Source: Novosphingobium sp. EMRT-2
GTDB taxonomy: Bacteria; Pseudomonadota; Alphaproteobacteria; Sphingomonadales; Sphingomonadaceae
Reading direction: 5' to 3'
DNA: 64,000 bases
Assembly (NCBI RefSeq): GCF_005145025.1
Contig: NZ_CP039695.1
Location: 868,001 to 932,000, forward strand
In this document: positions 25,622-33,925 of the stretch, piece by piece
Layout of the letters: the number at the start of each line of letters is the position of its first letter
Position numbering within the stretch: position 1 is the stretch's first letter
Program-made: the position numbers and the translations under genes
Notes under the pieces: model-generated
Told to the model about the DNA's origin: nothing
The model's database searches: none
The model's input: only the letters and a program-made list of their open reading frames with translations

Positions 25622-27553
25622 CTAATCATAGAACTTCACGAACCCGCCCCCGGCGCCTTCGCTGGATGTCCCCGCCTCAAGCGGCTCGTTGGAAAGGGCG
25701 TGCAGGATCGCCCACGCCACGTCTGCGTGGCCAATCTCGCCATTGCGGCGCGCAACATAGGTCACGCCCTTCTGGCTCCCGGTCAGCGCCGGGCGGATCG
25801 CGATGAAGGCCTGCATCACGTCGGTCCAACCGGAATCGAACTCGATGCGGCCCTTGCGGAACACATGCTGGCCCTTGATCACCAGCGCCGTCTTGCTAGA
25901 CACGGAATAGTTGATCCGCCGCGCCGCCGGGAACCACTTGGAAACAAGCTCCCACACCGCCTGCCCGTGCCCGGTGGTGTCGATCGCGATATCGACCACG
26001 TTGTACCGGCGGCAAACCTCGCGGATTTTCTCGGCCTGCCCGGCGAAGTCAAAGCCGTTCAAGCGCAGCTTTTCCAGAACGCGGAACTTGCCCTTGCCCG
26101 GCACATCGGGTGGGGCCACGATCACCAGCGCGGCATCATCGCGCCCTTGCTTGTTCGGATCGTACCCCAGCCACACCGGCTTGTCGCCAAACGGCCGCCC
26201 GCTGGGCATCTCGATCTGCGCCGGGTGGAAATCCCGCCACTTCTGGAAGCTGTCCACTCTCGCCGGCGCGCAAAGGGCATAGGGGAAGCTGCTCTCGCTA
26301 TCGTCGATGTCCTCGCATTCGAACAGGTTGGCGAACCGCTCCGGCGAATATTCGGTGCGCAGCTTGTCCACGTCGACCAGCTTGCCCAGCCCCTTCGCCA
26401 CCGCATCGTGGATGGTCACCAGCTGCTGCCAGCTTCCATCGGGCATGATCGCGCCGTTGCGCAGGTTGCGGTGGGAAATGTCGAAGGGCTTCTGCTGCCC
26501 CTTGGGCCGCCCGGCGTTCCAGTCCTCGCCGGACCAGAAGGCATAGGACTGGTGCGTCTTGGTGCTGGGCGTGGAAAAGTACGTCTTGCGGTAGATCTGG
26601 TGCGTGGCCATGCCGCTGGCCACGCCGTTCAGTTCCTTGAAGCCGTGCACCCACGCGAATTCGTCGAAGTAGAAGTCGCCGCTTTCGCCCTGCGCCGTCG
26701 CGCTGTTGGTGGAAAGCGGATAGAACCCCACCGCGTCCATCGCCGGCAGCGCGTGCGCCTCGCCGTCTTCGTCCACTTCTGGCGGGAACGCCAGGTCGAG
26801 CATGATGGGGTTGCCCTTCAGCTCCACCCCGGTCACGCGCCGCACCCATTTCACGATTTCGCGGCGGAACTTGTTCGCCTGGCGCTGGCTGGCGGACAGG
26901 AAAATCTGGTTGCGCGGCGCGCGATCGTCCTCGCCGTCCAGCGTCGCCAGCACGTCTTCGGCCACCTTGGCCACGCTCTCGCGGCTGAAATAGACCGTCG
27001 CGCCGATCTGGCGGCTCTTCCTGATCTTGCGCGTGCGCTGGTGGCGCTGATCCCACCATTCACGCTGATATTCGAAGCACCAGGCCTCGAAATCGTCCAG
27101 CAGCGCCTGCCACTGTTCGCGGGACAGGAAATTCTTGCGCTTGTCCGCCCGCTTGGCCTTGGCCTTGTCGTCGTTGCGGTTGCCGATCTTGGGGTTCAGA
27201 TCGCCTTCGCGGCCGGTCTGTTCGTACTTCTTGATCCGCGCGGACCGCTCCAACTGGCGCATCAGGAAATCGACGCGCTTCATGTCCCCTTCGGTGAACG
27301 GCTCCTTTTCCAGCAGGGTGACGATCTTGGCTTCAAGGCAATCGTCCACCACTGCGATCGGCGCGGCCTCGTCCCACGCCTCGCGGCTTTTCCACGCCGC
27401 CAGCGTGCCATACTTCACGCCCAGTTCCGCGGCGATCTGGGTCAGCGTCCAGCCCCGGAAATAGAGGCTGCGCGCCTGTCGGCGCTGGGCACGGCCCACC
27501 TGCCGGCTGATCGCCGGTTCGTCATTTTCGGGAATGGCAGGCGCGCAGGGCAT
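25622..27553 (-). CDS. P: Phage terminase large (ATPase) subunit, P2 GpP family
   Basis: The protein has about 643 residues from the ATG at 27553; a GTG at 27568 is an alternative. An N-terminal helix-turn-helix (LYFRGWTLTQIAAELGVKYGTLAAWKSRE) leads to the packaging ATPase with the P2-type Walker A region KSRQIGATVYFSRES. Then come DFYFDEFAWVHGF (Walker B) and a nuclease-like C-terminal half (PVWLGYDPNKQGRDDAALVI, DIAIDTTGHGQAVWELV). Length and order are normal. The ATG lies 47 bases from dyad repeat copy 1. Confidence 0.95.
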   Translation of the reverse strand: MPCAPAIPENDEPAISRQVGRAQRRQARSLYFRGWTLTQIAAELGVKYGTLAAWKSREAWDEAAPIAVVDDCLEAKIVTLLEKEPFTEGDMKRVDFLMRQLERSARIKKYEQTGREGDLNPKIGNRNDDKAKAKRADKRKNFLSREQWQALLDDFEAWCFEYQREWWDQRHQRTRKIRKSRQIGATVYFSRESVAKVAEDVLATLDGEDDRAPRNQIFLSASQRQANKFRREIVKWVRRVTGVELKGNPIMLDLAFPPEVDEDGEAHALPAMDAVGFYPLSTNSATAQGESGDFYFDEFAWVHGFKELNGVASGMATHQIYRKTYFSTPSTKTHQSYAFWSGEDWNAGRPKGQQKPFDISHRNLRNGAIMPDGSWQQLVTIHDAVAKGLGKLVDVDKLRTEYSPERFANLFECEDIDDSESSFPYALCAPARVDSFQKWRDFHPAQIEMPSGRPFGDKPVWLGYDPNKQGRDDAALVIVAPPDVPGKGKFRVLEKLRLNGFDFAGQAEKIREVCRRYNVVDIAIDTTGHGQAVWELVSKWFPAARRINYSVSSKTALVIKGQHVFRKGRIEFDSGWTDVMQAFIAIRPALTGSQKGVTYVARRNGEIGHADVAWAILHALSNEPLEAGTSSEGAGGGFVKFYD

Positions 27554-27600
27554 AGGCCGCCCATGCACCCGCTTCGCGCGCGCGTGTCGCCCATGCGGCC

Positions 27601-27621
27601 GGGTAACGGGGCGCGTTACCC
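27601..27621 (-). promoter_or_regulatory. Dyad repeat copy 1 of 5, between divergent P and spike operons
   Basis: GGGTAACG-GGGCG-CGTTACCC: 8-bp arms and a 5-base centre. The centre is the reverse complement of that in copies 2-4, so this copy faces the leftward terminase-portal operon. Its 47-base distance to the P start equals that of copies 3 and 4 to their genes (45 and 46). It lies between two divergent starts, so a simple terminator role does not fit. Confidence 0.7.
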
Positions 27622-27692
27622 GGCGCGCGCGTTGTCAGTCGCCGCGCGGCGGTCCCTCAAAGGCCCCATCGAATTGCGAAGGAGGCGGCACG

Positions 27693-27959
27693 ATGAAGGA
27701 CAGGGCAAACTGGCAAAGGGATGGGGCGGACCTGCCCGCGCGCGCGCCGTATCCCATCACGCCGAGCGACGACGATGAACTGCCCGTTCTGCCCAAGGGC
27801 ATCTACGTGGGCACCGGTGGCGACGTGACACTTCGCGGCGTGGATAGCGAAGAAGACGTGACCTATAAAAACTTTCCATCGGCGAGCTTTATTGCCGTGC
27901 GAGCCAAATTTGTGCGCGCCACCGGCACCACCGCCACCGACCTGATCGCGGAGGCCTGA
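27693..27959 (+). CDS. Head-spike base protein, RcGTA Rcc01079-like
   Basis: The 88-residue protein starts MKDRANWQRDGADLP after AAGGAGG. The second half (LPKGIYVGTGGDVTLRGVDSEEDVTYKNFPSASFIAVRAKFVRATGTTATDLIAEA) matches the spike-base family named after Rcc01079 of the Rhodobacter capsulatus gene transfer agent. There it anchors head spikes that bind host capsule. It stands directly before the beta-helix gene, as in that system. Its position between terminase and capsid genes supports attachment to the head rather than the tail. Confidence 0.75.
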   Translation: MKDRANWQRDGADLPARAPYPITPSDDDELPVLPKGIYVGTGGDVTLRGVDSEEDVTYKNFPSASFIAVRAKFVRATGTTATDLIAEA

Positions 27960-27960
27960 C

Positions 27961-29335
27961 ATGCGCCCGTCCGGCTCCATGGGCTTTTCCCCCGATGCCG
28001 CGCGCACCTGGGCACGCGGGGATGACATCCACGCGGCCCGCGCGCTGTCCATGCAGGATTTCAAAACCGGCGCCCAGAACGCGCGGTTTTCCGAAGCCCT
28101 GCTTACCTGCAACGCGGAAAAACGCCGTCTGGTGATCGACGAACCGATGGCGGTCAGCCAGCAGGTCGATATCGCGGGCTTTTGCGATATCGCGATCGTG
28201 GGCGAAGGCGCGGTCACGTTGACGGGGCTTGGCGCGAACCAGCGCGCAGCGATCCGGGCGCGCAACTATGTGCCGGCCTATGGCGCAAACCCGCAGGGCC
28301 TGCCGACGCCGGTGGCGTCCTTCATCGCCGGCGGCATCGCTCACGAACTTTATCCGGCCGCGACCGGCCGCGACGTTTCGACGATCACTGTCAACGATGC
28401 CAGCGCCATCGTTCCGCCTTGTGCGCTCTATTTCAAAAGCGCGGCCACGAACGAATACAGCGAAAGCTCATCGGGCTTCGCGGAAATCTTCTGGTGCTTC
28501 GCCAAGGCAGGCAACAAGCTCTACCTGCACGGGCGCTTTACTCGCCTCACCAGCGCGCATGCCGGCACCGTCTATGCGATGGCCGACACCCATTGCCGGA
28601 TCAGCGGCAAGTTCTCGACCACACAGGATTTCCTCGCGGCGTCGGCAATCTGGGTGGAAGGCTATGTCCAGCCTGTGCTGGACCTGTCCTTCGGCATGGC
28701 GTCCAGCTCGGGCCTGTTGCTGGTCAGCAATTTCCAGCCCGTCGCCCGCGCGGTCGGGCGCAATATGCGCCGCGATACCCCGAACAACCGCTATGGCTAC
28801 CTGATCGCGTCCTATGGCGCGAACGTCGGCCAGCGCTGCGAAGCCCATTCGACGAACCTCTATCACGCATGGACGGATTCGATGTATTCCAGCGAAGGGA
28901 TGCTGTCCGGCCACACCAAGGGCGGTGGCATCACGGGCAGCGCCGTGGGCAACACCGGCCACGCCTTCGATACGCACATGGATTCCGATGGCGTCACCTT
29001 CCACAACCTCACCGTTCTTGGCGGCCACTCGGATACCTATCAGCCGAATTCGGGCAACGTCGCCGCGCTGCAGCTTCGCGGCCACAACGCTACCGTCAAC
29101 GGCCTCACCACCGATCTGGAAACCGCGATCTGGATGAAAGAGTGGCATCAGTTCGACAGTCAGACCACGCTCAACAACATCCGGCATCTCGATAACCGGT
29201 TCGACAAGTCCGCCACTTCGGCCGAACAGATGAAGACCATCTATTTCGATGAACTGGTGGCGGACGGAAACAACAACCCGGTCGCCCGTACGGGCTCTTA
29301 CAGCACGAAAATCCGGGGCAGCGATATCGCCTATG
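27961..29335 (+). CDS. Head-spike fibre (beta-helix) protein, exon 1
   Basis: This is the 5' part (458 codons) of a gene split by a group II intron; exon 2 is 31576-32033. Joining them keeps the frame (SDIAY-VEIKAGYSY) and gives a protein of about 610 residues. The region from about 60 on has repeated short beta-strands with N and G turns (VDIAGFCDIAIVGEGAVTLTGLG; GITGSAVGNTGHAFDTHMDSDGVTFHNLTVLGGHSDTYQPNSGNVAALQLRG), typical of right-handed beta-helix adhesins and depolymerases. With the spike-base gene one base upstream it should form the receptor-binding spike, by analogy to Rcc01080. Without splicing, the product is truncated. Confidence 0.7.
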
Positions 29336-31575
29336 GTGCGCCTCGTCCCGGATGGTCCGGGGTGCATATGACTGGAATGCAAAGGAGAAAGGAGGAATTG
29401 AACGAATGCCTTGCCCTCTGCTGTGAGGGGGCATGAGCCCAAGCGGCGGTGACCTGCCGTCAACTGGCAGGGTGACGTAGCCCGCAGGTAAAGGGGATTG
29501 AGGCGAAGCCGTTACGCCGAGATGGTCCCCGAGGCTGTAGCGCTGGAAGGTTGAGGAACACGAACCGGTTAATCCGCATCCGAGGGCTGAAATGTCGCCT
29601 TCGCCTACACGGCTTAACAGGCGGAATGCTGATGATGGCGCCGGAGACGTATGTCGGCGGCATCCGAATGCGGGCGTATATGTAGGTCGCCCGCATGGAG
29701 CCATGGAGAGAATGCAGCCAGGCCATGGCATCGGCATCGACTTGCGGGACGCAAGGACAAGGACTGCGACCGGCAGCCTCCCCAGCGCGCGAAAGTCCAG
29801 CATATGAACGAGGGAAGGCATGATGGAATGCCAAGGGAGTTGGCCCCGATGTCCACCATGCTGGCGGAGTCCCCGTAGTAGTCCGCGACAGGGAAAGCCT
29901 GTCACATGGCGAAGGGGGACAGTTCAATCAGCTTGAAGTGCAAACTACCTGACCAAACGAGGTGAAGACCTTTGATAATCAGCGAAATGCAGCACAAGCT
30001 CGCGACGTGGGCCGAGAGCGACCAGAACCGCAAGTTCGATCGCCTTCTCCGGCTCATTGCCGATCGGGCGTGGCTTGCCGAGGCGGCTCGGATCGTGCTG
30101 GCGTCGAGTGGCGCCAATACGCCGGGCATCGACGGAATGGACAAGCAACGGATGCAGGCCGGATTGGCAGAACAGCTGGCCAGTCTGCGAACGGACTTGC
30201 TGACGGGGAGTTATCACCCGCAGCCGGTCAGGCGAATCTATATCCCGAAAGCCAATGGCAAGAAACGACCACTGGGTATCCCGACCCTGCAGGACCGCAT
30301 CGTCCAGCGCGCGATGCTGATGGCCATGGAGCCGATCTGGGAAAGCGACTTCCATCGCCTCTCCTACGGCTTCAGGCCGGAACGCAGCGTGCATCACGCT
30401 GTCCGGACCGTGAAGATACAGTTGCAGGATAGTGGTGCCGGAACGCGGGGCCGCTGGATCATCGAAGGTGATCTGGCGAGCTACTTCGATACGGTCCACC
30501 ACCGGCTTCTGCTTCGCTGCGTTCGGCGGCGAATCCGGGATGATCGGTTTGTTGATCTGCTCTGGCGATTCCTGAAGGCTGGCCACATCGACCGTGGCCT
30601 GTTCGTCGCCTCAAGCGAAGGTGTACCGCAAGGCGGCGTGCTATCGCCGCTCCTGTCCAACATCATGCTCCATGAGTTTGATGCGTGGCTGGAGGCGAAA
30701 TACCTGAGCGACAAGGCGCGAAAGGATCGCTGGGCATGGAACTTCGGCATCCAGCAGGGGCGCCCCATCACGGTTCGCGAGAACCGGCAATGGAAACCTG
30801 CTGTCGCCTACTGCCGTTACGCCGATGACTTCGTTGTCATCGTCAAGGGCACCAAGGCACATGCCGAGGCCATCCGCGAGGAATGCCGGGCCTTTCTGGA
30901 AGACGACCTGAAGCTGACGTTGAATATGGACAAGAGCCATATCACTCACGTCGACGACGGGTTCGTGTTCCTCGGGCACCGGATTATCCGCAGGCGGGGA
31001 TCGAGCGGACGCATGTCCGTGGTCTCGACGATACCCAAGGAGAAGGCCAAGACCTTTGCTCGCCGATTGGTCGAGGTACTCTCCGGCAATCATGAGGTTG
31101 CCGCGGTGGACATGATCGACGGCCTGAACCGCCAGCTGGCGGGGTGGGCTGCGTTCTACAGGTTCACCGACTTCACGGCGCGCACATTCCGGCGCATCGA
31201 CACCGTCGTGTTCTGGAAAATGGCGCACTGGTTGGCGCAGAAGTACCGGTCCCGTATCAAGCCTTTGATGCGTAAATGGTACCGCATGCCGGAAACCGGC
31301 CAATCGAAAACGTGGCTGGTCTACGGTCGAAGCAATCAGGGCAATGCCGTCGGCAAGGCACTGCGACGACTGGTCACAAGCCAGAAGATGCAGTTCCGGT
31401 GGCGGAATCCGGAGCGAAATCCCTACATCTATCGGGACGAGCTTCGAAACACCGTCACCTCCCGCTATCATGATGTCGCCATGGCCTTGGGCCAAGGTTG
31501 AATAGAGAGCCGTATGCGCTGAAAGGTGCACGTACGGTTCGGGGAGGGGAAGCGCTTATGCGCTTCCTACTCCAC
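29336..31575 (+). mobile_element. Group II intron inserted in the spike-fibre gene
   Basis: The roughly 2.24-kb intron starts with GTGCG (29336) and ends in AC (31575). Domain V is the 34-nt hairpin at 31507-31540, which begins GAGCCGTATGCG and ends GTACGGTTC. Domain VI (31541-31575) has a bulged A at 31569 as the branch point. A stem (ATGCGGGCG with CGCCCGCAT, about 29668-29696) presents TGTAGG (29681-29686), which can pair with the last six exon bases CCTATG (two G-U pairs), as EBS1 with IBS1. An intact reverse transcriptase lies in domain IV. All parts for splicing and retrohoming are visible. Confidence 0.9.
29972..31501 (+). CDS. ltrA: Group II intron reverse transcriptase/maturase
   Basis: The protein has 509 residues from a TTG start (29972) 11 bases after GAGGTG; an ATG at 29987 is possible. 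Reverse-transcriptase blocks are complete: IPKANGKKRPLGIPTLQDRIVQ, SYGFRPERSVHHAV, DLASYFDTVHH, GVPQGGVLSPLLSNIMLHEFD, and the catalytic YADD in CRYADDFVVIV. The maturase X region follows (NRQLAGWAAFYRF). There is no C-terminal HNH endonuclease (no CxxC pairs), so mobility would depend on nicked or single-stranded DNA. It splices its own intron. Confidence 0.95.
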   Translation: MIISEMQHKLATWAESDQNRKFDRLLRLIADRAWLAEAARIVLASSGANTPGIDGMDKQRMQAGLAEQLASLRTDLLTGSYHPQPVRRIYIPKANGKKRPLGIPTLQDRIVQRAMLMAMEPIWESDFHRLSYGFRPERSVHHAVRTVKIQLQDSGAGTRGRWIIEGDLASYFDTVHHRLLLRCVRRRIRDDRFVDLLWRFLKAGHIDRGLFVASSEGVPQGGVLSPLLSNIMLHEFDAWLEAKYLSDKARKDRWAWNFGIQQGRPITVRENRQWKPAVAYCRYADDFVVIVKGTKAHAEAIREECRAFLEDDLKLTLNMDKSHITHVDDGFVFLGHRIIRRRGSSGRMSVVSTIPKEKAKTFARRLVEVLSGNHEVAAVDMIDGLNRQLAGWAAFYRFTDFTARTFRRIDTVVFWKMAHWLAQKYRSRIKPLMRKWYRMPETGQSKTWLVYGRSNQGNAVGKALRRLVTSQKMQFRWRNPERNPYIYRDELRNTVTSRYHDVAMALGQG

Positions 31576-32033
31576 TCGAGATCAAGGCGGGCTATTCCTA
31601 TCCGCTGATCGAATTCGAAGGCGGTTCGGTGGACATGCGCAAGGCCTACAACCGCGCGGCCCCAGGCAATGCCGTCACCGAAATCCGCTCGGTCGGCACC
31701 GTCTGGTACGGCAACAACAGCACCGCCGTTCTGCTCGGCAAATGGCGCTTCAACGGCGGTTACTGGCAACTGGCCAGCGGGCAGCTAAACCCGGTGCGCC
31801 TCGATGGTGGCACCGATCTGGAAGCCGTCAATTTCGGCGTGCGCGTGTTCGATCCCGCCACGCAAAGTATCAACAATTCATCCGCCTTCCGCGCGGTCGG
31901 CACTGCCGGAACGACGCGGTTCCGCTACTTCGGGATCTGGTGCAACGACGCCCGCGCCGCCGGCACCGTGGCGGCCATTTCCAACGCCGCTGCCGGCGCC
32001 GCACTCGACAGCAAGAGCCTTGCGGTAACCTGA
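31576..32033 (+). CDS. Head-spike fibre (beta-helix) protein, exon 2
   Basis: This is the 3' part of the split spike gene, about 152 codons. Joined to exon 1 it reads on without a stop from VEIKAGYSYPLIEFEGGSVDMRKAYNRAAPG. It is rich in beta-strand (VGTVWYGNNSTAVLLGKWRFNGGYWQLASG) and looks like the C-terminal trimerisation or binding region of the spike. It has no start site of its own, so it depends on splicing of the intron. Confidence 0.75.
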
Positions 32034-32046
32034 TCCTTGCCAAATC

Positions 32047-32061
32047 GTTCCACTTACGTTC
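32047..32061 (+). promoter_or_regulatory. LexA (SOS) box, GTTC-N7-GTTC
   Basis: GTTC-CACTTAC-GTTC lies just after the spike gene. The surrounding bases (CTTGCC-AATCGTTCC-CTT-CGTTCT) closely resemble those of the box at 32569, so one promoter may be a copy of the other. The nearest credible gene downstream starts at 32229. Confidence 0.5.
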
Positions 32062-32228
32062 TATCGGATCAATCTGATCTAGGATGACGAAAGCCGGAGT
32101 CGATAAGGGACGCTACGCAGCGACGGAGCCGGAACGTGGGAATCAAAGCTGATTGTGCTATGCTGACCGCCGAAGGTTGATACCAAGCCTGATCCCATGA
32201 TCGTTCTCCGAACGAAAAGGAGCCAAAC

Positions 32229-32456
32229 GTGAAAGATACCAAGCGTTTTCGGGGCGTTTATATTGGTCCTCAAGAAAATCTGCGTGGTGAGACGGCAACA
32301 CTTGAGAAGCGCAAGAACGGTATCTTCGCATCCTTTGATGCTGTGCGGACCGGCATGAACATCGATTTTCATGGACCGTTCCACAACCATGACTTCTCAA
32401 CCTCGGAAGAGGACGTGGCTCGGGCCGAAATCGAACGCCCTCCCTTCACCGCCTAA
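32229..32456 (+). CDS. Small hypothetical phage protein
   Basis: The 75-residue protein starts at a GTG preceded by AAAAGGAG. The sequence (MKDTKRFRGVYIGPQENLRGETATLEKRKNGIFASFDAVRTGMNIDFHGPFHNHDFSTSEED, given here in outline as basic start, beta-like middle, acidic end) shows no known family. A LexA box lies about 170 bases upstream. It belongs to the accessory segment between the spike module and the capsid operon. Confidence 0.5.
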   Translation: MKDTKRFRGVYIGPQENLRGETATLEKRKNGIFASFDAVRTGMNIDFHGPFHNHDFSTSEEDVARAEIERPPFTA

Positions 32457-32568
32457 TGGTGACGGCGCTCGGCCGGCAGTTGAACTGGCGGCCGGATAGC
32501 GCCCTGGATTTTCAGTTTGATTTGCGCCTGCCCCCGCGCTGCAACTTTGCTTCCATACTTGCCTAATC

Positions 32569-32583
32569 GTTCCGCTTCCGTTC
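32569..32583 (+). promoter_or_regulatory. LexA (SOS) box, GTTC-N7-GTTC
   Basis: GTTC-CGCTTCC-GTTC ends only 10 bases before the ATG at 32594, so LexA bound here would cover the promoter or start of that gene. Confidence 0.6.
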
Positions 32584-32593
32584 TTCTTGCCCC

Positions 32594-32896
32594 ATGCGGC
32601 GCAAGGGCGAACGGAAGCGGGAACGGCAATGGATGCCCTGGGGGCCGATCCATCCCGTGCAACGGTCTATCCGGTCCGGAGACGGGTGGTTCAGCGCATG
32701 GTTCCGCCAGGCCTGCACCCCCTATCCCGTGATCGAGCGCAAAACGGGCATTGCCCCCGATCGAATCCGCGCGCTCGATGCCGGCGCGCCGCCCACGCCG
32801 CAGGAATGCGCCGCTCTGGCTGCGCTGTGGAACTGCCCGCTGGCGGACATTGCGGCATCGATCGCGCTGCACCGGGAATTGCACCCTTCCGGGTAA
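32594..32896 (+). CDS. Small helix-turn-helix-like phage protein
   Basis: The 100-residue protein begins with a basic stretch (MRRKGERKRERQW). The second half, VIERKTGIAPDRIRALDAGAPPTPQECAALAALWNC followed by PLADIAASI, has the spacing of an XRE/Cro-type helix-turn-helix. The stop codon lies inside dyad repeat copy 2, and a LexA box touches the start. The position before the capsid operon and the DNA-binding look make it a candidate regulator of the phage, possibly of the dyad repeats, but this is speculation. Confidence 0.6.
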   Translation: MRRKGERKRERQWMPWGPIHPVQRSIRSGDGWFSAWFRQACTPYPVIERKTGIAPDRIRALDAGAPPTPQECAALAALWNCPLADIAASIALHRELHPSG

Positions 32897-32911
32897 CGCG
32901 CCCCGTTACCC
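32891..32911 (+). promoter_or_regulatory. Dyad repeat copy 2 of 5, before capsid operon
   Basis: GGGTAACG-CGCCC-CGTTACCC, 93 bases before the scaffold gene O. The first arm contains the stop codon of the preceding gene. The following GGCGCGCGCGTTGTC is shared with the right flank of copy 1. Confidence 0.75.
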
Positions 32912-33004
32912 GGCGCGCGCGTTGTCTGTTGCCGCCTGGCGTGGCGTGAAGGGCCAGCGATACGGGCGCGAAAGCAGCGCCCTTCCCCGAACGGAGCTGC
33001 CCCG

Positions 33005-33880
33005 ATGAAGACCAAGGAATTCCTGCTCGCCACGTCCGGTGCCACCGTCGATGGCCGCACCATCGATCCGAAGATGCTGGAAGAAATGGCCAGCAGCTAT
33101 GATCCGAAGACCTATGGCGCGCGGCTGAACATCGAACACATCCGGGGCATTTCCGGCGATGGCCCGTTCCGCGCCTATGGCGATGTCCTCTCGCTTTCCA
33201 CCCGCGAAGTCGAAGTCAACTTCAACGGCAAGGCGGAAAAGCGCACCGGCCTGTTCGGCGTGCTGGACGTGACGCCGGATGCGAAGAAGCTGAATGAGGC
33301 GAACCAGAAAATGTTCCCCTCGATCGAGATCGAGCCGAACTTCTGCGGCAAGAACTTCGCCTATCTGGTCGGCTGCGCGCTGACGGACAGCCCCGCTTCG
33401 ATCGCCACCCAGCGGTTGCAGTTCAACCGCAGCCGGCCCGGCAACGATACCTTTGCCAGCGCCGATGCCGCCCTGCTGGAATTCCCCGACGAAACCACCG
33501 AAGAAGCCGGCGCAGGCCTGATGTCGTCGGTGGGCCGCTTCTTCGATAGCCTCACCGCCAAGTTCGGCGGCGGCACGGCCCCCGAACAGCAGCAACAGCA
33601 GCAGCAGCAGCAGCAGCCCACCCCCGCCAATCCGGCCCAGCCCGCCGCGTTCAACGTGGCCGATCTGAAGCCGCTGTTCACCGAACTGGCCAAGGGCATC
33701 AGCACCGACATCGGCGCCCTGCGCACCGAATTCCGCACCGAGATGGACACCTTCGGCGTCGATCTGGCCAAGCTGAAGGAAGAATTCGAAGGCACCCCTG
33801 CCCGCGATCTTCGGCCCGGACGCTTCAACGTCCAGCGCACCCGCTCTGACGGCAACGCCGATCAGTACGACGGCTTCTGA
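33005..33880 (+). CDS. O: Capsid scaffolding/maturation protease, P2 GpO family
   Basis: The 291-residue protein starts MKTKEFLLATSGATVDG. GpO is both scaffold and serine protease. The N-terminal protease half (about 1-150) has the expected acidic and histidine positions (TVDGRTID; RLNIEHIRGI) and the serine region GCALTDSPASIATQRL. The C-terminal half is the helical scaffold (FTELAKGISTDIGALRTEFRTEM). An uninterrupted run of ten glutamines, encoded by nearly pure CAG/CAA repeats (about 33587-33617), links the two halves and is unusual. Confidence 0.93.
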   Translation: MKTKEFLLATSGATVDGRTIDPKMLEEMASSYDPKTYGARLNIEHIRGISGDGPFRAYGDVLSLSTREVEVNFNGKAEKRTGLFGVLDVTPDAKKLNEANQKMFPSIEIEPNFCGKNFAYLVGCALTDSPASIATQRLQFNRSRPGNDTFASADAALLEFPDETTEEAGAGLMSSVGRFFDSLTAKFGGGTAPEQQQQQQQQQQPTPANPAQPAAFNVADLKPLFTELAKGISTDIGALRTEFRTEMDTFGVDLAKLKEEFEGTPARDLRPGRFNVQRTRSDGNADQYDGF

Positions 33881-33925
33881 TCTCCCCTCCTGCCCCGCAT
33901 TCCCTTTTTCGACAGGACAAGACAC

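Noticed and set aside
32453..32884. Minus-strand open frame of 143 codons
   Set aside because: It is antisense to the better supported plus-strand gene at 32594, which has a start next to a LexA box and a helix-turn-helix pattern.
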